Assembly: GCA_022577435.1 (NCBI GenBank)
Contig: JAKOON010000014.1
Span: 1,208,847-1,272,846 of the forward strand
DNA length: 64,000 nt
Origin: Embiotoca jacksoni
Lineage: Eukaryota; Chordata; Actinopteri; Embiotocidae
Reading direction: 5' to 3'
The notes below the pieces were generated by a model, which was given only the letters and a program-made list of their open reading frames with translations, searched no databases and had not been told where the DNA came from. Shown piece by piece: positions 1 to 10,870 of this stretch. Numbering within the stretch: position 1 is the stretch's first letter; each line of letters starts with the position of its first letter. A program made the translations under genes and the position numbers.

Positions 1-166
1 ACACTGAATGCAGAATACAGACATTTTGTTAAAGCTCCAGAGGAATAACAAAAAATAAAAATCAGCTTCACAATCAGCTTCCCGCCACCGTTGTGCCACA
101 TATCTTAGTGAGTTTAGTCGCTAAAGCCTCAGAGCCGTTATGTTCATGAAAGAAAAAGAAACACAA

Positions 167-172
167 TTTATT
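167..172 (-). terminator. Candidate poly(A) signal AATAAA
   Basis: The minus strand reads AATAAA here. It is followed directly by a T/GT-rich stretch (ttgtgtttctttttcttt) of the kind found downstream of cleavage sites. An ATTAAA at 797-792 is a second, weaker candidate. Confidence 0.4.
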
Positions 173-1273
173 TCAACCCTACAATGGTTACATGGAAACA
201 CACTGATATGCACTTACAAAAATGTCTCAGAGAATAAAATAATTTCACATTATTGAAAATGAAATTTTTTTGTTTTTGTTTTTGTTTTTTGTGTTTGACA
301 GCTGCTGCGTTCGCTTTTTTTCTGACATTTCTCTGCTTTCAGGTAAAAAGAGAAACATGGATCGTCAAAATAACAGCCGAGCTCGAGTGTTTCTTGAATA
401 TCAGTTTGAAAAGAGTATGTACACTTTGTCACAAAACATGATTAGTTTGTCTGCACGACCTCCTGCCCTCTCCCGACGACGACGACGACGTGAGCAAAGA
501 ATATGTCGAAAAGTAAAGAAAAAAAACAACAACAATACTCTGACCAGAACCGATATCAAATCTCTCTCCCTCACTTTTTACATTTCAAGCTTGTATCCAA
601 AAAACAGAAATTAGGCACGGCATTTGCACTCGTCTCCTGTTTTTAACACATTCATAATGCTTGACCAGGGAGCGTCGAAGCAGCTGCATAGCACATTCAT
701 GAATACTGGATCATGCCTGGTGTCTGCTCTCATGCAGTGTTCATGCTTTTTACGTCATTTTGTGACATCACAGTGGAATGATGTGTCTGTTTTTAATAGG
801 CAGTACAGTCCAAAATAAAAAGGTCTGGTTAAAACACTGTAGAGCAGGGTAACGGTTATTATAATCCCTCTTCAGATCACATTAAGGCATTATGAATGTG
901 TTACTAATCAAATCTAAAACAAAGCTACAATACTTTGTCTAAGCACCCAAAATCCAGCTTTGACCCAAAAAAAAACCTCCAAAGTTTTTCACCCTTTTCT
1001 GAATCTAGTCATAAACAACATGAAAACAGATGAAAACGAAAAGAAATATCAACAGAATCTAAAAAAAAACCGTGAGAATGATGCAAGTACTGAGCACCCT
1101 GTAATAACGTCATGAAACCAATGTCTCGACTCTTCATCTCTTTTTTTTCTTGTGTGTGGCTGCACAAGGGTCAAAAGGCATAGAAAGCAAAGGAGTCTGG
1201 GCGCCGCCGATTTTTTTTCTTTTTTTTTTTTAAAGCCTCAGACTTTTCCTCTTTCTCCTCGAATGAAATCAGT
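173..1273 (-). other. ncam1: 3' UTR of the GPI-anchored isoform
   Basis: Sequence between the TAA stop and the first plausible poly(A) signal, about 1.1 kb, A/T-rich. It holds homopolymer T/A runs at 1201-1232 and a T-rich, G-interrupted run at 265-291. No other open frame looks coding, and the NCAM transmembrane segment is not present here. The true 3' end was not seen and depends on which poly(A) signal is used. Confidence 0.6.
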
Positions 1274-1353
1274 TTATGAGAGCCAGAGCGCAGCCAGCGT
1301 GGACAGCAGGACGGCTGCCAGACTGCACGTCACGCTTTGGCAACCGAGGGTGG
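1274..1353 (-). CDS. ncam1: ncam1 GPI-anchor exon (NCAM-120 C-terminus)
   Basis: The acceptor ggataaccacag is followed by 80 nt ending in TAA. Joined in phase 1 to exon 15 it reads ATLGCQSVTCSLAAVLL, then STLAALWLS and stop. This matches the mammalian NCAM-120 tail that starts ATLGG and ends in a short hydrophobic stretch with no cytoplasmic residues, the signal for GPI addition in the ER. The polypyrimidine tract is poor, as expected for a regulated exon. Two cysteines stand where mammals have small polar residues. Use of this exon gives the lipid-anchored form instead of the transmembrane NCAM-140/180 forms. Confidence 0.9.
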
Positions 1354-2355
1354 CTGTGGTTATCCATAAACATCCACCAAGAGGGGTTTTTTTGTTTTTT
1401 GTTTTTTTGGAGTGATAATCAAAGTGTGACAAGAAAAATAACATAATAATAATAGAAAAAGAAACACAAACAGAGAAAGAAATTTGTGTATATGGCAAAT
1501 GTCATGGTCCATAGGTGCCCAAGAAGATCACACATGAAGACAGGAAGAGGACACGGAGAAAAGGGAAGCAGGAGAGATAAGAGGGGAAAAAGAAGGGAGA
1601 GAGATAGAAAAATAGGTCAGAAATACAGATACACAAGTCTGAAAGGTTATTAGAGGCTGAACTGAGGAGTAAAAAAACAAAAAACAAAAAAGGAAGTTAA
1701 GGGGATCGAACTAAAAAAAAAAGAAAAGTCGTAGCGTGTTAGTAAGCATGGCGGATGACACGTGGTTGATGGCAGGCAATGGGGGGGGGGGGTGTCAGTC
1801 ACACAGATGGAGGAGGTGGGCGGGTGACATCGATAAGGAAGACGCTTCAAACACGCTGCAGTCGAGGCTTCAACACAGAGAGGTTTTTTTTTTTTTTTTC
1901 AAGGGTTCAGATCAGTTCAGGATACGACGACGTGGATGCAGGAAAACATCCACAAGAGTCATTCATGATGGCCAGAGGTGTAACGTCAGGTAAAGGAAAG
2001 TGTTGCATAAACACCCCCACAAAGCGTCTTGGATGCCCGTTAGGAGATTATCGGAGGAACGATAGACGCTGCAGGGCCTCGACATTTTGTTCGGTGCGTC
2101 AGTGAATGTCGATATAGCGACTGACTAAAAGAAAATCCAATTTCCAATCATCAGCTGCCTTCTGGATTAATGATGCCGGATCCGTTTACTCTGGTTGCAT
2201 CAGCGACTGTTCATGAATTTGGTGCATTTCGAGTGATTTCGCAACTTTGCAGATACAATCATTAGAAGTGTTTCAATTTGCTGATCAAACTGATCCGAGC
2301 AGCACTTCAAGTTTCCTTTAAAACATGTTTGATGCTGCAATTTAGTGAAATATAT

Positions 2356-3209
2356 ACAACCTCGTTTCCAGAAAAGTTGGGACGCAGTGTAAAATGTAAA
2401 TCAAAACAGAATGAGATGATTTGCGAATCATGTTAACTTATTTAATTGCAAATAGACCAAAGGCAACATATCAAACGTTATTGTTTTATGAAAAATATTT
2501 GCTTATTTTGAATGTAATGCCAGCAAAACGTTGGGACAGGGTGACGTTCACCACTGAGCTGCATCACCTCTTCTTTTAACAACACTCTGTAAACGTTTGG
2601 GAAATGAGAAGACCAGCTTCTGGAGTTTTGAAAATGAAATGTTGTCCAACTCTTGCCTAATAGAGGATTTCAGCTGCTCAACAAGATGCAGCGATTTTAA
2701 TAAGTGTTCCTGAGCCCATGCAGTGATTTCCACTCCAGAATAGTGTTTTTAATGCTTGTCCCTCGTGTTCAGGGATTTCTTCAGATTCTCTGAATCTTTT
2801 AATGATATTATGAACCGTAGAAGATTAAATCCACTAATTCTTTGTAGTTTTACAGTGAGGATCATTATTTTGCACTATTTCCGCCAGACTCTGCCTCTGG
2901 GATGCTCTTATGAACCTAACTGGTTGTCACATGTATCACCAGGTGTTTGCTTTTTTATGCTTTACACAATCTTTTCATTCTTTTGCTGACCTTGTTCCAA
3001 CTTTTTTGAGACGTGTTTCTGACATGAAGTTCAAACTAAACGTGTTTTTCATAAAACAACAACAAAAACCCATCTCTGTTTCAACATTTCATATGTTGTC
3101 TTTGGTCTATTTTTCCATTAAATATGGGTTTCCATGATTTGTAAATCATTGCATTCTGTTTTTATTTACATTTTACACAGCGTCCCTCCTATGTTGGAAA
3201 TGTGGTTGT
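2356..3209. mobile_element. Non-autonomous DNA transposon with ~75-bp inverted ends
   Basis: The left end (acaacctcgtttcc, then gggacgcagtgtaaaatg) is repeated inverted at the right end (reverse complement acaaccacatttcc, then gggacgctgtgtaaaatg, continuing to atttrcaaatcatg). The inverted similarity runs about 75 bp. The interior has no intact transposase. I recognise the GTTGGGACGxxGTGTAAAATGTAAAT terminus as a widespread teleost repeat but do not assign its superfamily. Confidence 0.75.
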
Positions 3210-5289
3210 GTAGTAGAAGATGATTCCAGAAGATTGAAAAAGGATTCACATATTGCAGCTCCGACAAAAGAGCCGTGATCAACGTGTCAAAAATAGAGGT
3301 GTTGTTAAACATGTGGCAGCTCTTTTTTTGGTTAAATACAAAGAAAAACATGATGTTTGTTGTCACGATTCTTCAGCTGCACAAACACTTAACATGTCTG
3401 CCGCTAAAAATACTTCACGCAGCTTTTCGGTGTGAACGTGCACACGAGTTGAAAGGAAAAAGGGGGCGGGGGCAATGAACTGCTTCTTCAGCCACCATTA
3501 CACCACTGGTCATGGCAGGGAGAACGGCCCATGCAAAAACCACACATCCAAAAACAGAAGCTGGTTATGAAGGTCAAGTGGGCGACATGGATGAATGAGT
3601 GACCTCATGTTATAAAACCTGGAAGGAGTTAATAGATGTTTTTTGTTTACTCAACCTTAGCTGGGGAGATCTGGATGGATCCATATAAGTTTATTTTGAC
3701 CAACGTTTTACAGGCATGAGCGCTTCGATGGCATCTTATCTCTCGACAGCTGGGCAGCATTTCACCCTCTCTCATTCTGAAGTAAATGCTCCCCAGCTGT
3801 ACCTGCAGAAACTCCAGGAGCCAAATTAAATCAGTGCTTCCGACACGGCAGATTCAACAGATAATTTCTTCAAAGAAGAGAAAATTTAAAGCTGAGATGT
3901 TCTCAGAGATCCTTCATGCTGAAGTGCATCCAAATTACTGGCGTGAAAAGATTTTATATTTTGTTTACGTGTGTGACCGCTTTCTGTGTTTGAGTCTCAA
4001 AACAGAAAAATAAATCTAAACAGACTGAGGCTCAAACTTGCATCAGCGCTGCACGAAGCGAACGGAGTGTATTCAGCTCGTACGTGTTTACAAAGGAGCA
4101 GCTGTTTTGAGTGATCGTTACCGAAAACAGCTCCGAGACTGCGAGTGGAATAGAGGAATTAAATGCAGATGTTGCAGCTAAAAATAAATCTCAGCAATTT
4201 CCCACGAGCCTTGAAGTGAACGGGGGAAAAAAAACCCAGCAGCTTGGAAGTAAGACTAAAAATATCCACCCCCCCCCCCCAAAAAAAAAATGAAATGAAA
4301 GTAATTAGGGGAATTAAAGGGGGGCTGACTCGGATGAAGCCCCTTCGAACTGTCTGGTAGATTTTCTAAGTGATCCAAACCTCCCACTGCTAGATGGCTG
4401 TTGCCCAGCAAGCGCATGAAAAAGAACATAACGGGTTTCTTCATGTGCCATGCACTGGCAGCGGTTGCGTTTTTAGGGTCTCCAGTAAAGAACACAACAA
4501 AATTAATCCAGTTGGAAGGTGGCACCATGCAAAGACTTTACGGGGCTGCATCCCCACCGAACTAGGCCACACACTGCACTATTCAGGTCAGCCAAGGATC
4601 CTGAACTGTGAGACCCACTAAACATGGCAGAGGAAGGGAAAGATAAGAAAGAATAATGAAAAAAATAACAGGAAATGTCAACAAAGATGAAGGGAAAGCA
4701 AAATAAAAAGAGATGAAGAGACGATAAGTAAAAAAAAAAAGACAGGAAAGTAAAATATGGAGTAAAAATGAAGTCATGAATTTTCTTTGTTGTTCCATTT
4801 AAAAGCTATCTATTACCTAGAATTTCTATTTTTGCCTAATTGTGAGCTGGAATTATATTATCTTAATGAATAATCACAGCTTTATGCATGCTATTCTTTC
4901 TTTAGGATATCTATTTTGAAAAATACAATAATTCCTCTGTTCATTTAAGTAATTAACCTGTTTAATTTAAAACTCGACCACAGTGAATAAAAGAATGAGG
5001 ATTTAGTGGCTATGTAAATATTGATAATTCTAAAAATGGGTTTTCTGCGGAGAAAAAATGATGAAACTTCTGTCTTGGTGTTAAATCAAACAAGTCTGCC
5101 TACTTAATTTAACAGTAGTTGCAAAGATAGAGTTGGTGCTCGTCTCCATTTTTCAAAATGTTAACAAACCCCATTTAATTTCTCAGCACCTACAATTTTT
5201 TTTACCGAGTTGTTGTCTCTTAGCCACAAATCCATTAGTTCTTATTGAAGATTTAAAATTAACACAAATAAACGGTTTGAATTCTACGG

Positions 5290-5625
5290 CTGGGCACCGA
5301 AGTTTTTAAATCATTTCAATTTTATTTACATAATTACATACATTATTTCAGGGCACTTAGCACAGTAAAGTCCTTACAACAGAACTTTACAACATTGTAC
5401 AGAAGAACGTAACAATTGAACAATTCCCACGTGAGCGGCTACGAGGAAAAAACTCCCCTTTAACAGGAAGAAATATCCGACAGAAGGAAGGAAAAACTCC
5501 CCTTTAACAGGAAGAAATATCCGACAGAAGGAAGGAAAAACTCCCCTTTAACAGGAAGAAACCTCTGACACAGCCAGGCTCAGAGCCTGGAGGCCATCTG
5601 CCTCGACCGGTTGTTTTTTTTCTCA
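5290..5625. repeat. Teleost dispersed repeat with 41-bp tandem triplication
   Basis: It contains the block aggaaaaactcccctttaac followed by aggaagaa three times in a row (about 5450-5570; period about 41 bp), then ccatctgcctcgaccggttg. This aggaaaaactccc...ctgcctcgaccgg tail is familiar from many fish genomes as a dispersed repeat. The family name was not determined. Confidence 0.6.
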
Positions 5626-7329
5626 CTGGTCTGAGGTTAGTTTTGAAATTAGAGGTTTTATTAGGTATTTGTTACACAGGAAAATGTGAGCAGTCGTCAT
5701 TGGAAACTGTTTAGAAAAGAGCTTTCCAAAAAACATACCTAAAAAAAAAGATTGGATGAATCTTTGTCAATCACTGTCTTTCATTGGCTAACTTCAACCA
5801 ATCAGATGCCTGTAGGTCCAAACCACCGCTGGTTGGGACACAAACGCATTAGATGGATTCTAGCAGGAGATTTGCAAATCCTTGCAAAGTAACATTAGCA
5901 TAATTTATATTGTTTATTTTTGTTTTTCTTGAACGCACCCACATGATGGAAACATACAGTACACATCTGCAATGTTTCATTTAAAAAAATCGGTCCAATA
6001 CTGGAAGAAATGTCCTCTTAGTTTCCTCTTAACATGTGCAACTCATCAGCACAGTTCTAATTATGGTGATTAAATTGGTGCAGTAAGATATAAATAACAT
6101 GTTGAATATTTCCATCGCTAATAAATAGGGATTTATTCCTGCTCCATTTTTTTCCCCTCATTTTTGTGTTTCTGACTTGCAGGACAGCAGTTAACTTGCT
6201 TCAAATCTAGTTTGTAATTTTGTTCCTTTATGTGCACTTGCCAGTTCAAAGGAAACACGGCTAATGCAACGAACACGTCTTTTGAGGAGGAAGAAAATGG
6301 CAGACAGGAGAGTGAAGGCGAGACAGGCGGGATGATATGGACAAAAAAAAACAAGAGAAAGATCGTTTTCCCAAGAAGATAAAAGGATAGTTGGTCGTGA
6401 AATAAGTTTCACCTGCCTGATAGCTCAGGTTTGGTGGAATGGGGAGGCAGCCCAGGTTTAAAAAAAGTGCTCTTCACACACAACACAACAACAGAGCAGA
6501 AGGCCGACCGTGACCACCTGAGTGGAGAAGTGTTTGGGAGTAAATGGAGGGAAGGCTGTGGGTCTGACTGATGTCTGTCTGGTTCTATCTGCAGCAGCAG
6601 AGCATCAAGGAGGAGAAAAACACAGAGTCAGACTCTGCTCTCTTCATGTGGACTCGATGCTTCTTGTTGATGTTGTGCAGCTTTGCCTCTGGACATTTTG
6701 TGGAGTGAGCACAATATTTTTAAGATGCAAACAAGCTGCTCTGTGCAAGAGAAAAAAAACAACAACAACCACGGAGGCATGTATTTGTCCGAAAGGAAAG
6801 GATTGGAAGCAAGCTGAAGTGTGACATTAACAGGAGGAAGTAAGAGATTACAGTCTGGCGGTAAAATGAAAAACACACTTCAGATGAGCGACCCGGCTTC
6901 CAGTCGCTCCTGAATTTCTACTGACATCTAAGTTTGACTTTGAGGCACACATGCATTATCATCTATGTATGCTTTTTAGTCTGCAAACAACATCTTATAT
7001 TTCTTTTAATTACTGCAAAGACACCCTGTGGTTATAAACTATTGTGGAGAAACGCCAAATTTCTTGTTGAAATAACGCCTCACTGGCCACATTTCATCTA
7101 TTTTAATTAGTGTCCAAGTGAAAATAATCGTTTCTGCTTTAGCTGAGTTCCTAGAACTTAAAATGAATCTTAACTTTTTTTTAAAAGGGACAGCTTCTGT
7201 AAATATAAACAATAGTTCAAGTCTTTATGTAAATCAAGCTCGAGTTCCCACTCTTAAGTCAAATGTTAAATTCCCAGATTTTTACTGACTTAAAAGCTGA
7301 AACTCAATTATAATGAACAGAAAAACAGG

Positions 7330-7700
7330 CTGCCGTTGTGCCGAGCAGACAAGAAAAAGCCACATCATTTAATCCCATAAATTTGTAAACTTTTCAGTAC
7401 AAAACTTTTCACTGCTTAAACCTGCTGCACGAATATGATTTTCACACACAACGATGTCGGTGCAGCCGTCAAAACACACCGACACGAGTGCAAAAGTGTT
7501 GCAACGTGCAAAGATGTTTTCAAAATGGGAACGATAAGAAGCTCGAGTCATTTTACATCTTTACATTTAACTTTTCTGACATTTATTTTTAGCAGCCAGT
7601 CTTGAAATCTACATTTTCCTGCATGTTTACCTTCCTAAGCAACTTCAAAACAAGTCATCTCTTTACTGAAATGTTTGACACTTGTTGGTGAACAGAAAGG
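7330..7700. repeat. Dispersed repeat, copy 1 (with 31665-31975)
   Basis: Similar to the stretch at 31665-31975 in the same orientation. Shared blocks include tctacattttcctgcatgtt, then ccttccta, and gtttxxcacttgttgxxgaacag. No coding capacity is seen. Confidence 0.6.
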
Positions 7701-8376
7701 GGATAAAAGCCACTCAGGAAATACGTGAAATAAAAAATACATGGAAAATATCCTATTTCAATAAATGGCAACTGAAATTTAAAAATGTTAACAAAATTCC
7801 CTGATTTTCCACAACTTGGTCCCAAAAAATGATAAAATTCCCTGACTTTCAATATCTGGAAAAGAGTTTTAAAAATGTCCTGATATTGCATGAAATTCCC
7901 TAAATTGTGGGAAACCTGCACATAAGATATCCAGCTCATATTTCTGTAATACAACCCTTTCAACACATCATATGCATTTTAAAGTTTGTGCTCACTCCAC
8001 ACAGTTCTTTGGGACTTTTGAAGCGGCCTCTCGTCATTTCAAGCCTGCTGTTTGAGCTCCAATATTCTGCGTAACTCAGCAAATAAGTATTTGATCCACG
8101 CCTCAGTGGAGATTGCATCATGCATTTCCACTTTGTTACCCGCTGTTGAAACGATAAAGACAATCCTTCTCTCCTCTCCTGCGCACGGCAGACAGAGACA
8201 GATGATTCACGTCAGACCCTGCAGCCGGCAAGCTCTGAATAAAGCGGCCAGTAAAAGTCAAGGATCCCAATAATAGAGCCTCGGTGGTCACGGTGGAGGC
8301 CCGCGTGCACTGTGGCCGGTGTGTGTGGATGCTCGGGGGAGGGGGGGGAGGAGGGGGAGGATGAGGGGAGTAGTAC

Positions 8377-8557
8377 CTGGGACGGTGGTGGGCTCTGTAG
8401 CTGTTCTGAAGGAGAAGATGCCAGGCTTGGATTTGCCCTGCTGATTCTCTGCCACCACACGGACCTCGTACTCTGTATTCCAGTCCAGGCCGCTCAGCAG
8501 TATGTACTCGCTGCCGTGGGGGAGGCGGATCTCTGGTTTCCAGTCGGATACGTGCTT
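8377..8557 (-). CDS. ncam1: ncam1 exon 15: second half of FN3 domain 2
   Basis: The exon is 181 nt, with acceptor gtctgcattccttcctcag and donor gtacta. It reads KHVSDWKPEIRLPHGSEYIL, then LDWNTEYEVRVV, AENQQGKSKPG and RTATEPTTVP. The F-G loop EVxVVAENQQGKSK is the segment of NCAM1 (the FGL region) reported to bind and activate the FGF receptor. It is intact here except for Tyr to Arg at the variable position. The exon ends in phase 1. This is the branch point where the transcript joins either the GPI exon at 1353 or the transmembrane exon beyond the window. Confidence 0.96.
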
Positions 8558-9489
8558 CTGAGGAAGGAATGCAGACGGGACAAACCTCAACCGAGTAACT
8601 CTCTGCAGACGCTCGGGAAAGGATCAGTCGAGAATTTTGAACAGTGGATTTTCTAGGGCTGTTCTTGTTGAAGATAAAAAAAAAAAAAAAAAAAGCTCTT
8701 TTACAACCTAACAAAGTGCTCGGTTGTTGTGCTCACAGCATGTTTTTCAGTTTAGCTTGTTTCACAGGAGATTAACCTCCAAAAGAATCTGCAGCACCGT
8801 TTTAGCATTTGAAAAAAAGAAAAATAATCAGATGTACACAGCACTCGCCAATTATCATTTGGAAATGGTTCCAAAAGGCCTGATTCAGTTTCAATACAGT
8901 TAGAAATTGAGCTGCTAAAATCTGAATAACAGAAGCTTTTTTGGGGGGAAACCAAACCTACATAAATCGGAGTTGTAGAAACGTGAGACATCGTGCTAAC
9001 AAGCACTTAACCTGCACATTAAAAATACAAGAGGGAGAGGGGTTTATGTTTGTCCTAAAAGTAGCACACTGACTGAAGCTGACTGATTTTAAACACCGAA
9101 ACCAGTCTCAGTCCCCGGCAGTGGTCTGTGAGGCTCTGGTGTTGAAGTGTCCTCTGGTGGGAAGCCAGTCAGGGATCGTGGTCTATCTACACTCACCCTT
9201 TCTCCCCTGTGAAAACTGCTCATTACAAATTGGTAGAAGCCACTTGGGGAACATGACTGTATTTCAAAAGATAAACAATTTTTAGAGGTAAAATAAAAGG
9301 ATGTCTAGAAAAAAGTGTTTTATTTTGAAAGAGCCTTGCAGCTTACTCCTGCTTCTAGTTGGTTGGTAAACATTTACAAGCACTTTAGTACTTGCTTTTT
9401 TCTTTTTTCACAAAAAACATTGAAGAATTGGGGACAAAAAAAACCCCTGCAAAGTGGTACCCGGTTACCTCCTTGCCCAGCATACTCAC
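8558..9489 (-). other. Intron 14
   Basis: A 932-bp intron within FN3-2. It has a poly-A run at about 8676-8694. I see no gene or defined repeat in it. Confidence 0.9.
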
Positions 9490-9614
9490 AGCCTTGTATC
9501 TGACCAGGTAATGTTTAATGGGGGAACCGCCGTCGTCCTGCTTGATCCAGTTCACCTTGATAGAGTTGCCCCCGTTCTGGACCTTGCCCTCTAGTTTGGG
9601 GGCAGTGGGTTCCC
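9490..9614 (-). CDS. ncam1: ncam1 exon 14: first half of FN3 domain 2
   Basis: The exon is 125 nt, with acceptor ggtttgtcctgtgtag and donor gtgagt. It reads EPTAPKLEGKVQNGGNSIKV, then NWIKQDDGGSPIKHYLVRYK. This matches the NCAM1 second FN3 block (EPSAPKLEGQ, GNSIKVNLIKQDDGGSPIRHYLVRYR) with few changes. It begins by completing the codon split with exon 13 or with a cassette exon, and ends in phase 0. FN3-2 lies next to the membrane and takes part in FGF-receptor binding. Confidence 0.96.
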
Positions 9615-10060
9615 CTACACAGGACAAACCGAAGGAGCGCGATTAGTTCACGTAAACACCGGTTTAGTCCTCTTCAAACCTTCCTGTGTGCTCCTGACTT
9701 CGAGGTCAGCCGAGCTAAAAGTTGATCTGATTCCTGATTCAACTGTTGGAATTGATTGCCTTTACTTTTTATTTTTTTTAAAGATGCTTTCCTTTGAACT
9801 GGTGAACGCTGCAATCAGAGGCCGGTGCCGATTTGGACGTGTCCCTAATGACGGTGTGAATGAAGCCGTCCCTTGTTGACCTAATGTCATACAGACGGTC
9901 TTTATCTAGCAGGTCCGAGCAGCAGCAGGGTTAGAGATTGAGTTACATTACACTTAGCTTGTGGTATAATTTCTAGAATTGATTCAGCCTCATCTTTGCT
10001 CAGTTTCTACTCTAAATCAAAGCAATCTACATGAAGCTTGATTGGTGTGTTTGTTTTCAA

Positions 10061-10870
10061 GGGATACTCCACCTAAGTGTATATTCATTTGTAAGAGAAG
10101 TAAAAAAAAAATTCAAGTTTCTCTGTAAATGTCGATACTTTCGACGACTGAAATAGATTAAAACCAACAACTTCGTCCACAACCTTCAGCGTCTGACCTA
10201 ATGCCCAATTATGTTTTTTATTTGTTCAGCGCTCGTTAGTGGTCTCGTGAATTATGACTCTTTTACGTAAGAGAAGTTGGAAATAGTGTGAAATTGTTTT
10301 AACACCACCATTCAAAACCTCTTAAGTACAAGGTTGGCGTCAATGAATGGGTCAGAAAGTGTCTGAGTTTGACACTAAAGACCGATGTTTGTTTCCTGTT
10401 TCCTCCTAGCAGTCAGCGGTAGTTTCCTTTAACCACGACCACAGCCTTTCCACTAACCTTAACAAAGTAGTTATTTAGCCCAAACCATGATCTCCCACTA
10501 TCCTATGTCCAAGTAGGTTTTAGCCTTGTTCAGACTACAAGTCCAAATTTTGAGTTTTTGTCATATCCAGATTGATTTTTGAAAGTCTGGCCAATCAGCA
10601 GTGACGTCACCAAATGTTTTGTGAACGTTATGAATCCTCCAGTTCAGATTCTGTCCGTCACCATCTTTGCTCGTTCGGAGCGGTTTGGAGCAGGAAGTGA
10701 CCATATTTGGACGAGCTGGGGGAGGAGCCAGCGGTGGATCTGACCGATCTGATTGGAAACCTGACGATACTACGCGGAATGTAAAAACTAACATTAACTC
10801 ACGTTTTAACTCAACAGTTAAAGAGAATTTCATATCTCATATTAAAGATAGACTTTAGGTGGAATATCCC
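10061..10870. mobile_element. MITE-like element with GGGATA(C/T)TCCACCTAA ends
   Basis: The left end gggatactccacctaa is matched by an inverted right end (reverse complement gggatattccacctaa), 810 bp apart. The interior segment 10628-10779 is repeated almost exactly at 35158-35301, confirming a dispersed family. No transposase is present and no clear target duplication was seen. Confidence 0.7.

Larger units (their letters stand above)
1354..8376 (-). other. Intron 15 (exon 15 to GPI exon)
   Basis: About 7.0 kb without a supported gene. It holds a DNA-transposon-like element (2356-3209), a dispersed repeat with a 41-bp tandem triplication (5290-5625), and one copy of a repeat also seen near 31.7 kb (7330-7700). 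A G-rich stretch at 8335-8362 lies just inside the donor. There is poly-G at 1780-1791 and a C10/A10 run at 4269-4290. The rest is A/T-rich intron with no recognisable feature. Confidence 0.85.

Noticed and set aside
1..1273. Search for the NCAM transmembrane and cytoplasmic exons below the GPI exon
   Set aside because: No minus-strand frame here has a ~20-residue hydrophobic segment followed by the Cys-rich NCAM juxtamembrane motif; those exons must lie outside the window.
8136..8714. A 192-codon open frame overlapping exon 15 on the minus strand
   Set aside because: It is in a different frame from the FN3 coding frame and is proline/serine low-complexity from the C-rich intron; the NCAM frame is clearly the real one.
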